Assembly (NCBI GenBank): GCA_030704615.1
Contig: CM060733.1
Location: 32,550,001-32,614,000, forward strand
From: Takakia lepidozioides
Lineage: Eukaryota > Streptophyta > Takakiopsida > Takakiales > Takakiaceae
DNA: 64,000 nucleotides
Direction of reading: 5' to 3'
Shown: piece after piece, positions 41,433 through 52,400 of the stretch
Layout: every line of letters begins with the position of its first letter
How positions within the stretch are numbered: position 1 is the first letter of the stretch
Notes under the pieces: model-generated
Databases searched by the model: none
What the model saw: only the letters and a program-made list of their open reading frames with translations
What the model was told of the DNA's origin: nothing
Position numbers and translations under genes: made by a program

Positions 41433-42984
41433 GGAGAGTGGAATTCTACCACCGGTCACCAGATCGATTGATCATTTTCTTCCTCTTAATTGGGGTGGAC
41501 ACAATTTGTGCCCCTGTAATTTCAAACTGCCTCTGCCTCTGTAGACCAACATCCTCACGAAAAGAGAAGCGACACAAACCTGACTGTGACAAGAATGAAG
41601 AGCTCAAAACCACAGATCCAAGCAAAAAAATGTCCCTGTGAAATTGATGTGCTCCAAATGTTCGTGTGGAGCTCGAGACATAAAATGATAAGATAGGTAG
41701 AGAAGAGGGTGAGAGAGCTACGGATCTGCACTCAAAAGACACTCCCTTTAAGAGACATACCCTTTGGGATGTACCTTTAACTTCTACCACCCTAAAGAAG
41801 GTGCCACTTCATGTATTCAGCCCAATTTCCATAAACCCTAGTTAGGGTTATTCAAAGTCCATTGGGAAGAAGATTTTCAGAGATTTGACCCTTCCAATAT
41901 GGTGGTGGACCATAACAATATACAAATTGTACAAAGCCATGCAAGCACACTGCAGACAACGACATGTAGACCAGGCGTACATGGAAGGGATATGGGCTGA
42001 TGTGGGATGATCAAGCAAAGGTGAGAATAGTTATGAGGGGGGTCCACAGAAGGTTGGTTCCATGCTTAGAAGGTCAGGGGCTGCTCTGATGCGCAACAGG
42101 TTCCACTAAGTGCAGACTGACATAACACAAACAGGAGGAGAACTAAGTCTGCGAGACTGGGTGGCTTGCTTGCAAGGACATCCTTCACATTGTAGAGATT
42201 GGAGCAAGGAACCTTGAAGGGTATGGATTAAAGTCAGAGCTACACCCTATTGTCTCCGCGATGGTCTCCGTTGAAGCACGGGGTACTTGCAATTTTGTAG
42301 GGGGGCTGAGGTTGAGTTTCCACCTCCTGTGGTGCAACCAGCACATGGAGGAACCAGCTAATTTTGGGACCACTGCATAGCAGTCTTTATTGGGTACAGT
42401 CTATGAAATTGACATGTCCCCATATGATAAGAGTCTAGTCATGAACAGGTGATCTAGAGCATGCCAGGAAACTAAATGTGCATATTTGCAGGGTCACTTC
42501 AGCTATTTGGACAAATTTTTTACATTCCCTGGATCGGGGCCGGTGAGTGTCTTGTGCAGGGGCTGATCTTCACATTCTACAACCTAAGAAAGACAGGTAT
42601 GTGTGGATTGTTGACTAGCCACCCCTTTCTTTCCCAATCTTAACATTATCTCTAGCCATATTATCCATCCATCCAGTATCATCGACATAACTCCTTCGAC
42701 TACTTCGCTGCTTATAAATGATCTCTCTTTCTTTTGTTCCCCCCACACATGCCTCATGCTGCTTCTGTCCTCTCATCTCTTCCCTATCAATGGCGCAGGC
42801 ACATAAGTATATTTATGTACACTAGGTTTTGCTTGACAGTGGGGTTGTATTTTGTTGCTAGCCACCTATAGGAAGCCCCTGGTAATGTATCTCCTCATAA
42901 ATGCCTCTTGTATATGTGATGCCGCACAGAGGTGGGTTAGGCCAGGCTTTAATGTATGAAGCAAGACACTTGCACCATACAAAA
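41433..42984. other. intergenic, no gene seen
   Basis: Probable 5' UTR and promoter of the SARAF-like gene on the left and 3' flank of the DYW PPR gene on the right. Short frames only; no RNA gene or repeat recognised. Confidence 0.4.
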
Positions 42985-45900
42985 TCACCAATACTCCCCA
43001 CAAGAACAGACCCCGGCTTCAAAGTGGTGAAAGCGGTTGGCATCCCGTACAGTAATAGCTCGCCCAACTATCTTTGAGATGAACTTGATGGCCGTGTGAC
43101 AGTCACCACACACCCGAAGGTTCTTGATGATACAAAGAGGCGTCCCAGGGGCTGTACTGATCAGCCCAAAAGCAATGGCCAGCTTCTCACTATGGTGGCA
43201 AAGAGAAAATTGCTTTATCTCCTCCTCCACATCATGCAATACAAAGCGCGTGTCAGGCACATAGCCTGCCTCCTTCATCTGCCCAGACAATCTTCTCAGC
43301 TCAGCATGGATTTCCTCAATTCGTGGATGCAATTCATCATCCGCAACAAAGGTGTGCACCCCATTGCCAACCTCAATGCAGCAGCGACCTGGCTCCTTTC
43401 TGATACCTCTGACCTTCATCATTTTTCTCACCTTTGTAGTATCATCCCACCTGCCAGCTGCAGCATAGATGTTTGATAGCAACACATAAGTTGCAGCGTC
43501 TTGTGGATCCCTCTTGAGGATAGATTTTGCTGCACGCTCTGCTATGTCCACATTGCCATGACTTCTACAGGCGCCAAGTAAGGCTCCCCACACCACAACA
43601 TCTGTTGCAATTGGCATTTTGTAGATGAAGTCTTCTGCCTCCTCCAATTGCCCTGCACGGCCAAGAAGGTCGACAATACATCCAAAGTGCTCCACTCTAG
43701 GAGTGAGGCCATGATCTTGACTCAGGGAATCAAAGTAGTGTCTGCCTTCATCCACTAGGCCAACATGGCTACATGCAGAGAGAACAGATACAAAGGTGAT
43801 ACTATTTGGCTTCAAACCGTCCCTTTGCATTCCTTCAAGTAATTGTAGGGCCTCCCTATGACAACCATGCTGGGCATATCCTGCAATCATCACATTCCAT
43901 GACACCACATCTCGTTCAGCCATACTGTTGAACACTCCCTTTGCATCCTCAATGCTCCCACATTTGGCATACATGTCTACAAGGGTATTGTGCAGAATGA
44001 TATTTGGTACAATCCCAGCTTTCATGATGTCACCATGGACCTCTTTGCCCTTTTCCAGGGCTGCAAGGGTGGCACATGCATTGCAAACAGAAACGAATGT
44101 GACCTGGTCGGGCGTCACCCCTTCCCGCATCATTTGCTCATAGGTCTCCAAAGCCTCCATCCTGAACCCATGCTGGGCATATCCTGCAATCATGATATTC
44201 CATGAAACCACATTTCGTTCAGCCATATTGTCAAACACTCCTTTTGCATCCCTGATGTTTCCACATTTGGCATACATGTCCACAAGGGTACTGTCCAGAA
44301 TCATATTTGGTACAATTCGAGCTTTGAAGATGTCATCATGGACCTTTTTGCCCTTTCCTAGGTCTGCAAGGATGGCACATGCATTGCAAACACAAACGAA
44401 TGTGACCTGGTTGGGCGTCACTCCTTCCAGCATCATTTGCTCGTAGGTCTCCAAAGCCTCCATCACACACCCATGCTGGGCATATCCTGCGATCATTGCA
44501 TTCCATGAGACCACATTTCGTTCAGCCATATCGTCAAACATTGCCTTTGCATTGTGAATGCTCCCGCATTTGGCATACATGTCCACAAGGGCTGTGTCCA
44601 GAATGACATCTGTTACAATTCCAGCTTTCATGATGTCACCATGGATCTCTTTGCCCTTTTCCAAGTCTGTAAGGCTGGCACATGCATTGCAAACACAAAC
44701 GAACGTAACCTGGTTGGGCTTTACCCCTTCCCGCATCATTTGCTCATAAGTCTCCAATGCCTCCCTCCCACTCCCATGTTGGGTATATCCTGCAATCATC
44801 GTACTCCATGACACCACATCTCGTTCAGCCATATTGTCAAACACTCCCTTTGCATCTCGAATGCTCCCGCATTTGGCATACATGTCCACGAGTGTATTGT
44901 CCAGACTGACATCTGGTACAATACCAGCTTTCTTGATGTCACTATGGACCTGTTTGCCCTTTTCCAGGGCTGCCAGGCTGGCGCACGCACTGCAAACACA
45001 TACAAACATGACCTGGTCGGGTGTCAACCCTTCCTGTTTCATTTGCTCATAAGTCTCCCATGCCTCCATCCCATACCCCTGCTGGGTATATCCTGCAATC
45101 ATTGCATTCCATGACACCACATCTCGTTCAGGCATATTGGAGAACACTACCTTTGCATCCTCAATGCTCCCGCATTTGGCATACATGTCCACGAGCGTGG
45201 TGTCTAAAGTGATACTTGGCACAATTCCAGCTTTCATGATGTCACCATGGACCTCTTTGCCTTTTTCCAGGGCTGCCAGACTGGCACACGCCTTGATAAC
45301 ACAAATGAAGGTCACTTGGTTGGGTGTCACCCCTTCCTGCATCATTTGCTCATAGGTCTCCAAAGCCTCTATCCCGCAACCATGCTGGGCGTATCCTGCG
45401 ACCATCGCACTCCATGACACCACATTTCGTTCTGCCATATTATCAAACACCCCTTTTGCATCCTCAATGCTCCCACATTTGGCGTACATGTCCACGAGGG
45501 TAGTATTCAGAATGACATCTGGTACAATTCCAGCTTTCATGATGTCACCATGGACCTCTTTTCCCTTTTCCAGTGCTGCCAGGCAGGCACACGCCTTGAG
45601 AACGCAAACGAACGTGACATGGTCAGGTGTCACTGCTTCTTGCATCATTTGCTCGTAGGTTTCGAAGGCTTTTTTGCCATAGCCATGCTTGGTATATCCT
45701 GCAATCATTATGTTAAACGAAAACATATTTCGTTCAGGCATGTTGTCAAACACTCGGTGTGCGTCAATGATGCTCCCACACTTGACATACATGTTGACAA
45801 GGGTGTTGTGTAGGAACACATTTGGCTTGAATCCACTTTGGATAATGTGGGCATGCACCTGCTTTCCAACCGCTAGGCATTTCATCTTGATGCACTTATG

Positions 45901-46068
45901 TAAGAGACAAACATAACTATTGGAGTCTGCCAAAAAACCTCCTTGGTTCAAAATGTGCAGAGCGTCTTTCAGTTGTCCTGCCTCACACAGTGTCCTCACA
46001 TGCCAACAACTCGCAGAAGAGATCTTGAGGACTCCATCTCTTGGTCCTCTTTCAGAAGCAGTGGTCAT
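42985..46068 (-). CDS. DYW-type pentatricopeptide repeat protein (organelle RNA editing factor)
   Basis: Intronless ORF of 1027 residues from the first in-frame ATG (46068). PLS-class PPR proteins bind organelle RNA by one base per repeat; the DYW domain is the C-to-U editing deaminase. After a leader of about 50 residues and first repeats (FLHNTLVNMYVKCGSI), six nearly identical 101-residue P-L-S units follow at 45729-43912. Next come a diverged unit, the E domains and DYW. Deaminase signatures CHHSEKLAIAFG and CGDCHTAIKF carry the H, E, C, C ligands, and the protein ends SCGEYW instead of DYW. The frame stays open upstream to a stop at 46267-46269 with no ATG, so an upstream exon encoding a transit peptide is possible. 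Confidence 0.93.
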   Translation of the reverse strand: MTTASERGPRDGVLKISSASCWHVRTLCEAGQLKDALHILNQGGFLADSNSYVCLLHKCIKMKCLAVGKQVHAHIIQSGFKPNVFLHNTLVNMYVKCGSIIDAHRVFDNMPERNMFSFNIMIAGYTKHGYGKKAFETYEQMMQEAVTPDHVTFVCVLKACACLAALEKGKEVHGDIMKAGIVPDVILNTTLVDMYAKCGSIEDAKGVFDNMAERNVVSWSAMVAGYAQHGCGIEALETYEQMMQEGVTPNQVTFICVIKACASLAALEKGKEVHGDIMKAGIVPSITLDTTLVDMYAKCGSIEDAKVVFSNMPERDVVSWNAMIAGYTQQGYGMEAWETYEQMKQEGLTPDQVMFVCVCSACASLAALEKGKQVHSDIKKAGIVPDVSLDNTLVDMYAKCGSIRDAKGVFDNMAERDVVSWSTMIAGYTQHGSGREALETYEQMMREGVKPNQVTFVCVCNACASLTDLEKGKEIHGDIMKAGIVTDVILDTALVDMYAKCGSIHNAKAMFDDMAERNVVSWNAMIAGYAQHGCVMEALETYEQMMLEGVTPNQVTFVCVCNACAILADLGKGKKVHDDIFKARIVPNMILDSTLVDMYAKCGNIRDAKGVFDNMAERNVVSWNIMIAGYAQHGFRMEALETYEQMMREGVTPDQVTFVSVCNACATLAALEKGKEVHGDIMKAGIVPNIILHNTLVDMYAKCGSIEDAKGVFNSMAERDVVSWNVMIAGYAQHGCHREALQLLEGMQRDGLKPNSITFVSVLSACSHVGLVDEGRHYFDSLSQDHGLTPRVEHFGCIVDLLGRAGQLEEAEDFIYKMPIATDVVVWGALLGACRSHGNVDIAERAAKSILKRDPQDAATYVLLSNIYAAAGRWDDTTKVRKMMKVRGIRKEPGRCCIEVGNGVHTFVADDELHPRIEEIHAELRRLSGQMKEAGYVPDTRFVLHDVEEEIKQFSLCHHSEKLAIAFGLISTAPGTPLCIIKNLRVCGDCHTAIKFISKIVGRAITVRDANRFHHFEAGVCSCGEYW

Positions 46069-46639
46069 GGTGAAGTTGAACGAATTTATCAAATGTGATG
46101 CTGCTGATTCCAGTTGAGCATCTACCCATGCAGGTTTCTTGTAGCTATTGATCCACAAGGGCTCATTGGTATTCTTGTGCTTGAACTCTGGTCCTCTGGG
46201 ATGGATCTGCACCCACACTCCATCCTTGCCTCCTTCAGCTACCCCTGTTCCGACAACAAGAATGCATCAAACCTCTCTTTTGCTGCTAGTAGCTGATGAT
46301 GACAATGTAAACTTTATCTGGTAAAACACCCCAATCCCACTTCCAACAGACTAGTTCTTATGCTGAGTTGCTGACAAGACTTTAAAGACGTGTTAGGAAG
46401 GGAGGGAGGAGAATATTTGCGAGAAAGTTTTTCAATGCACCTTATCTGCTGTAAAAGAACAGTCATACATCTTTCTGCCTCGATTATCCCATTGTCCTGC
46501 AACCCCATTGGCAATAACATATCAAAAACACTTGGAACCACCAAAGATCCACCTGACAAGCTAACTTACAAGACACATGATGCAAAAGTAGGGACGGATC
46601 TGATGAAAGCCTGAAAGTGTTGAAGAAGAAAGTGGCCTC

Positions 46640-47790
46640 ACCAGATTGTGCTTGATCTTTTGTCATAGGAGCAGCTAGCTTTTCTTTCACCCAAGGAGGA
46701 TTCAACCAACCACCAATGTGAAGGACGTCTTGTGTATGTCCATGGTCCGATGATCTTGGATTGGTCTGTGAAAACCACCAGGGTGCAGCTGGGCTGCCAT
46801 AGTTTTTAACACAAACTCACCCTCCATGGAGTTTGTAAGCACTAGGAAAACTCTTTGGAAATACACTCTCATGGCTACTTGGGAAGTAAAAGCTATACTA
46901 CCTGCAACATGTGCCACTTTTGTAGAACAGACACATCATACAGGAGGAAGCAAACCCACCCACACCCCCTCCTCCCTGACAGTTGTCCAACCGCTGTGAA
47001 GGAATTTTAAGAACCCCGACCAGTGCTGTTCCATAGTTGACCTTTGTGCTAGAACGTCCACGAGCATCAAAACCTTGACAGGTTCCCTTACAGAGGAAGT
47101 GCTTGTGAGACTTCCGACAACATTTATTCAAGTTATCCTGGGCTATCCAACACAACACACTGAATAAACATGTCCAAAATTAAAAATGCGATGCAAAGAT
47201 TGTGCCTCATACTCACTTTCATCTTCCAATTTTGAAGGAGCTCCACAATCCACAGGAGAGTTGGATCTGCAATCTGATATCCTTCCAACATTACCACGAT
47301 CTAGTGACATGGCAATTAGCTTTTCTTTCACCCAGCGAGGATTCAACCAACCTTCAATCCGGACCTCTTGTGTGCGCTGATTATGCCAGTAGTCTGGAGA
47401 ATTTGGATTCGTCTGTGAAAACCACCAGGTGCAGCTCAGAAGCCAGACTTTTAACCCCATTTCCCTTAGACCAAGCCACGACCATCAAACCTCCCAAGTA
47501 CATTGCACACTCCAGGGGAAAAACTTGGGCATCCTGCCTGAACAACATACGATACTGACACTACAGCTGGTTTTGCAGAAAAAACAGATATTCTAACTCA
47601 ACTCCATGACCAGGGGTAGACGAGTCCACAAAACAATTGTCATACCAGAGTCATCAAAATCCCTCCTTGACATATTTCTTCGCATTCGCTGTAGTCCAAC
47701 CATTGTGAAGGATCGTGAAAGAACTCCCGCCAGCGCTGTCCCATGCTCCAGCGTTGGCCTACGTGCCAGATTTACCAACATTTTCAAGAA
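46640..47790 (-). repeat. tandemly duplicated leader-like segment upstream of the DYW gene
   Basis: On the minus strand two diverged blocks repeat in order: a GTALAGVL/GTALVGVL block (about 47760 and 47030) and a WLNPRWVKEKL/WLNPPWVKEKL block (about 47320 and 46680), each near a CTGGTGGTTTTCACAGAC motif. Both copies are interrupted by stops. It may be duplicated 5' UTR or decayed exons; no intact frame remains. Confidence 0.5.
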
Positions 47791-47799
47791 GGTAAAGGG

Positions 47800-49466
47800 C
47801 GTCGACTATGGCCCTTATGTAACCATCCTATGTCTGCTAGTTCGATCAAATTAAATAAGTTTCTGCTAGACTGGTCAAACGACGCCTGCATCCCACTGTG
47901 CGTACAACACAGCGACCCCACAACAAGAAACTGCAAAGTATTTCGTTTTATCACCTAAATTCATTGGAATCCCTGAAGGCTTGTGAGGCGCCATAGCCAC
48001 CATTGGCAGGGGACTCGGCCCTTGGAGCATTGCCAAGGGGGATGCCGCTTTCAGCTCCACAGCCCAGCCCTTTAATCTGGTGCATGATGTGAGGCCTGTG
48101 GCATAACCGAAACGACAAGATAGGGCACTGGTTATGGAGTCTACATGCGGGCTCACGAGAATGCCGCAGCACTCCCCTGAGCGAAAGAATTTGCTTTGGT
48201 AGAACCCGTCCTGTGCACTTCGATGCGATGCAAGAAAGACCTCCTCATCCAGCTTCAGCGATCACACAGCAGTTTTGGTATAAATGGTGGCAGTTACGAA
48301 TTTGCAGCCGCATGGGTTGGCAGACTAAGTTATCAATCGGAAGTCATGCAAGCGAGCTTCTCTTGCGGTCACGAATGTGACTTGGCTAGCAGTATTGCAT
48401 TTCGGAGTTCTCAAAAGCTCAATCGCATCTGGGGGAGAGGCAGCTGCAGATGTGATTGGTGTGCTGGCTTTTACTTTGGAGGCAATAGGCTGCAAGGAGA
48501 GAGGCTCTTATTCTGGGTTGGCATCATACTTCTCATTGTTTTGTAGCAGATTTACCACATGATTCTAGGGACAAACACATGCACTCTGCTATCTATTTCC
48601 TTGACCTTCAAGATTTCCCCAAACAGTTCTTGGGTACTTGTGTATGAGCAGCCACATGGCTGGTATGATTACCATGGCAATACCAATCCAGCTTCTAGTT
48701 TATCCCTGTCCATAGATGAAAAAAGACATGCTTCTATTGAGAGCCCTGAGGGATAGTTGCTTTATTCTTTATAAATATTCTAATACAATGGAACCAGATG
48801 GTAATACTAAGTAGAAACATTTCAATATGAAGACCCGGCCGCCCAACACTCACACTAATCTACTCAAACTAAAAGGCCTACCAGATGAGTGAAGAAAATC
48901 CTGCTATCCTCCAGAAAAGGCCCCACTGAGTGATCATCTAATTCAGGTTTTCTTTCATTGTCCATGATCCTTAGACTAGAGCTCAACACCTGAAGGTTTG
49001 GGCTACACACAAAGCTGCGAAACCCAATTCGTGAGCCTGATCCTGCCTTCAGCATACATTAGTCCTTGGAAACTTTCAAGCTATTGGTTCCAAGGGTCCA
49101 CACTCCACACTGATGAGAAATTCAGCACACCCTCTCCCCTCTTCGTACTAGGCCTATGCCGGTCTGGCTCTTGTCGTTGCTGCTTGCATCTCCATCTCTG
49201 TTGGTTTCTCCTCATCCATCCAACATTGACAATATCTGGGCACAAGGAGGCAAGGAAGGGGCATCACTCTTCCTCTGTTTGGCCTCCAAACAGTGGCAAC
49301 AAGTGCAAATATATCGGTAACTCTTGAAGCACATCAGCCTCCCTTATCTATTTCCAAGCTATGTGTGAGGTTGATACAGTTTCAGGAGATATACACATGT
49401 GAGCTCTACCTTGGAAGGATGGAAATTCAATAGTTCCGAACTTCTTGACATGTAGACAGCAGAATA
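47800..49466. other. no supported gene
   Basis: Short motif-free frames only. It includes the 3' flank of the 17-exon PPR gene. Confidence 0.4.
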
Positions 49467-52400
49467 TCACAACAAGATGTCAGTCCCAGGTATCAGATTG
49501 CCACCCATCAACTCATCTACCCTTTTCCGGATCCTTGGCAATGTTTCAGGGGCCTGTGCTGATTCTGGTGAGTCAGCTGCTGCCACATAGTGTGGCTGCA
49601 GAGTCCGAAGAACGAGGACCCGCACATCAGGGTCTTGCAAGTCAGAGGCTGGCATCTTCTCCAGCAGTTCTAGCCCTCTCTCTTCATCTTCCCCAGCTAC
49701 AAATGCACGGAATAATCTGCAATCCAAAACAGAGGTGAAGCCACCCATAAGAGAAGACTCCCCTTTTCCTTTTCTTCAAGCTTAGATATGATTAAAGCAC
49801 GAGGGACAACTTTTTTGTTCTACAGTTTACAGGACACATATCTGTCAAGGTGACTTGCTTTAGACCAAATTACTCGTAGCACTAACATTGCCAGAATTTC
49901 CAAGGTAATCGTTACCTAATCATGGAGAAGATATTCAGAGGAAGACCCTCATGCTCCATCTCACGGACCACCCGCTGTGCTTGCTCGGAGTCGTTCATGG
50001 CTGCGGCAGCATCAAGAAGAGCTTCCAGAGCCATGCGTGACGGCCGCAAGCCCAACTTCTGCATGGCCTCAACCACCGCAAAACCATCTTCCACATCCAG
50101 CCAGCACATCTCATTCTCATCTATTCCTCCATTTGATATGTGCAGAAATATCTGATAGAACAAAACCATTTCTCAGTTTATGCTACTATAAAAGCTTAGT
50201 AGAATATTATACACTATACATGTTTATCCATGTATAATTTGAGTAGAATGACTCCAACATACAAAACTGGCACTGAATGACACTGTAAGAGATGTTTGTT
50301 TGAATGTTGGTAATAATATACCTTGAGGGCTTCTCATGGGAAACTGTTATTCCCGAGGCCAACAATAGGGTTTAAATCCATGAGACCGGAAATAGCATAG
50401 CAAGTGTGCCAGTGATCCTCTTAATGACCATCTTGATACTGTTGTCCTAGATAGAAAAGAGGCACACCACTACCAGGCGGGGCAAGGGTGATAAAACAAC
50501 AGCAACCATGTGGACCATGAATGCTGTCTCAAGCAAAGAAAATCCACCTTGTCAAAGAGCACACCCTCATCAGCGATCCCCTCCTCCTTAACTTTTTGCA
50601 GAAAATTTACTGCCCTCCTGTTCTCACATCCCCAGACAACATTCAGATCAGTCACCCCAAGGGGAAGGAAACCAAACCCTATGGTGTATGACATTACACC
50701 TGATTGTTTCAAGTGGATTAAATGTGTTTTGCTCAGGTCTTACAATAGCTTACAATAATCTTATAGTTACTGCTGTACACAAAAACCTTTGATCTCGTTA
50801 GTGACTCCAAGGACTTCACTATTGGAGTCAGCAGCTACAGAATCGATACCATTCAAGGCCGATCCTCACATGGAGGACATGGCTGTGCTAGCACACTCAT
50901 GGGTACTGTGTCCGATGCACGACTATGGTCCCTCTTAATTTTTAATCAAAGGTCCTTCTCCCTTTCCAAAGGAGAAAGATATGAGACCAGGAGGGACATA
51001 CGCAAGCTGGTTATGGCGGATGCAGCCAAGCACCACATTAATGCAGCGAATATTTAGGTGCTCAGCACGCTGCCGTTGGTTCATACTGGGCCACTGATCA
51101 TCATGGCGACACTCCTCAAAAACTGTGAACATACGTTCCAAATCCCCTGCCTTCCCTAGAGCTGCCTGCAATACATCCCTCTCAAAGATCATTAACAATA
51201 ATTGTGCATGTGCAAACATGGGTACATAGCTTGTTGGTTGAGGAACACCTAATTTCAATACTGAGAAGGAACAATCCTCTCTTCACAATGCAATGTGCAT
51301 ATGTAGAAAATGGTGTCTTTATATGCCAGTACAACACATGTAAGGCTGCCATACCCCTATTATGACAAGCATCGTTAAGATGAGACTGTCACTGCCAAGA
51401 TTGAGGCAAGATTACACAACGTTGAAAGCAAAACTAATGCAATGAGCTGCCAATCCAATACCTCTGTTACCATGTCTAGACATTTAGGACCGAGGTGGAC
51501 CAGGAGCCCCTAGGCAAAACAAAAACATGATAATTGAGGACTCCATACCACCAGTGAGCCAATGGCATATGCCTGTGGAAGTACACCTTCCCTCTTGATT
51601 TCGTCATACAAAGAAAAAGCATCATCAAGGCGGCCAGCCAGAGCTAGTCCTGCTAAGATAGAACTCTTAGCCTCCATCCCCACCGCCTCTCCATTCCTTT
51701 CTATATCCCGCACCATCTGCTTATTGGACATTTATAAACCCCAATTGCAGTTCAGAGATGGCAGGAGGCAGGGTGGAATGGAAGAACCAGAAGGGAGGAA
51801 GATGTGGTGAACAAACCACAGAAATTACGAACATCTATAGGGGTTTAAGGGCAGAAAAAGGAAAACGTTAATCACATCACCAACAGAGAGGCATCACTAT
51901 ATCAAGGCCCTTGATCTGTTTCAAAAGTAAATTTGCAACAACTTGACTGGACTTTAACCTGATGATCAAATCTCAAGCTCAGTACTTGTGATTAAGAGGT
52001 TCCTCTTTACATACTTACACTCACGTCAGAGGGGGAGAAAAAACAACTAACCTCAATACCACGATCAAGATTGCCACACTTTGCAAAGACTGTCGACATG
52101 ACTGTGAAGATGGACTGATTGGGCTTTATCCCACGCTCCTGCATCTGATCAAACAACTGCACTTCCAAGAAACATTTGTAGCTTCACAAAAGGGAGGGAG
52201 GAAAAGTCTTGCACTATACCCTACACCCCAACCCACTGACACACCTTGACCAACTTTGCCCACCATGTATAAATATTGGCTCTCAAGTATATATGGGTGG
52301 GTGTCATTCTCCTCCCTCCACCCTTTCTCACTTGGATCCTCTCCATCTAGCCACGAGGCTTCGGCAAACGTAGTCTTATGAGTACATTCTATCTACAAAT

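Noticed and set aside
43928-45916. Plus-strand ORFs repeated every ~303 bases over the PPR gene
   Set aside because: They are antisense shadows of the tandem PPR units.
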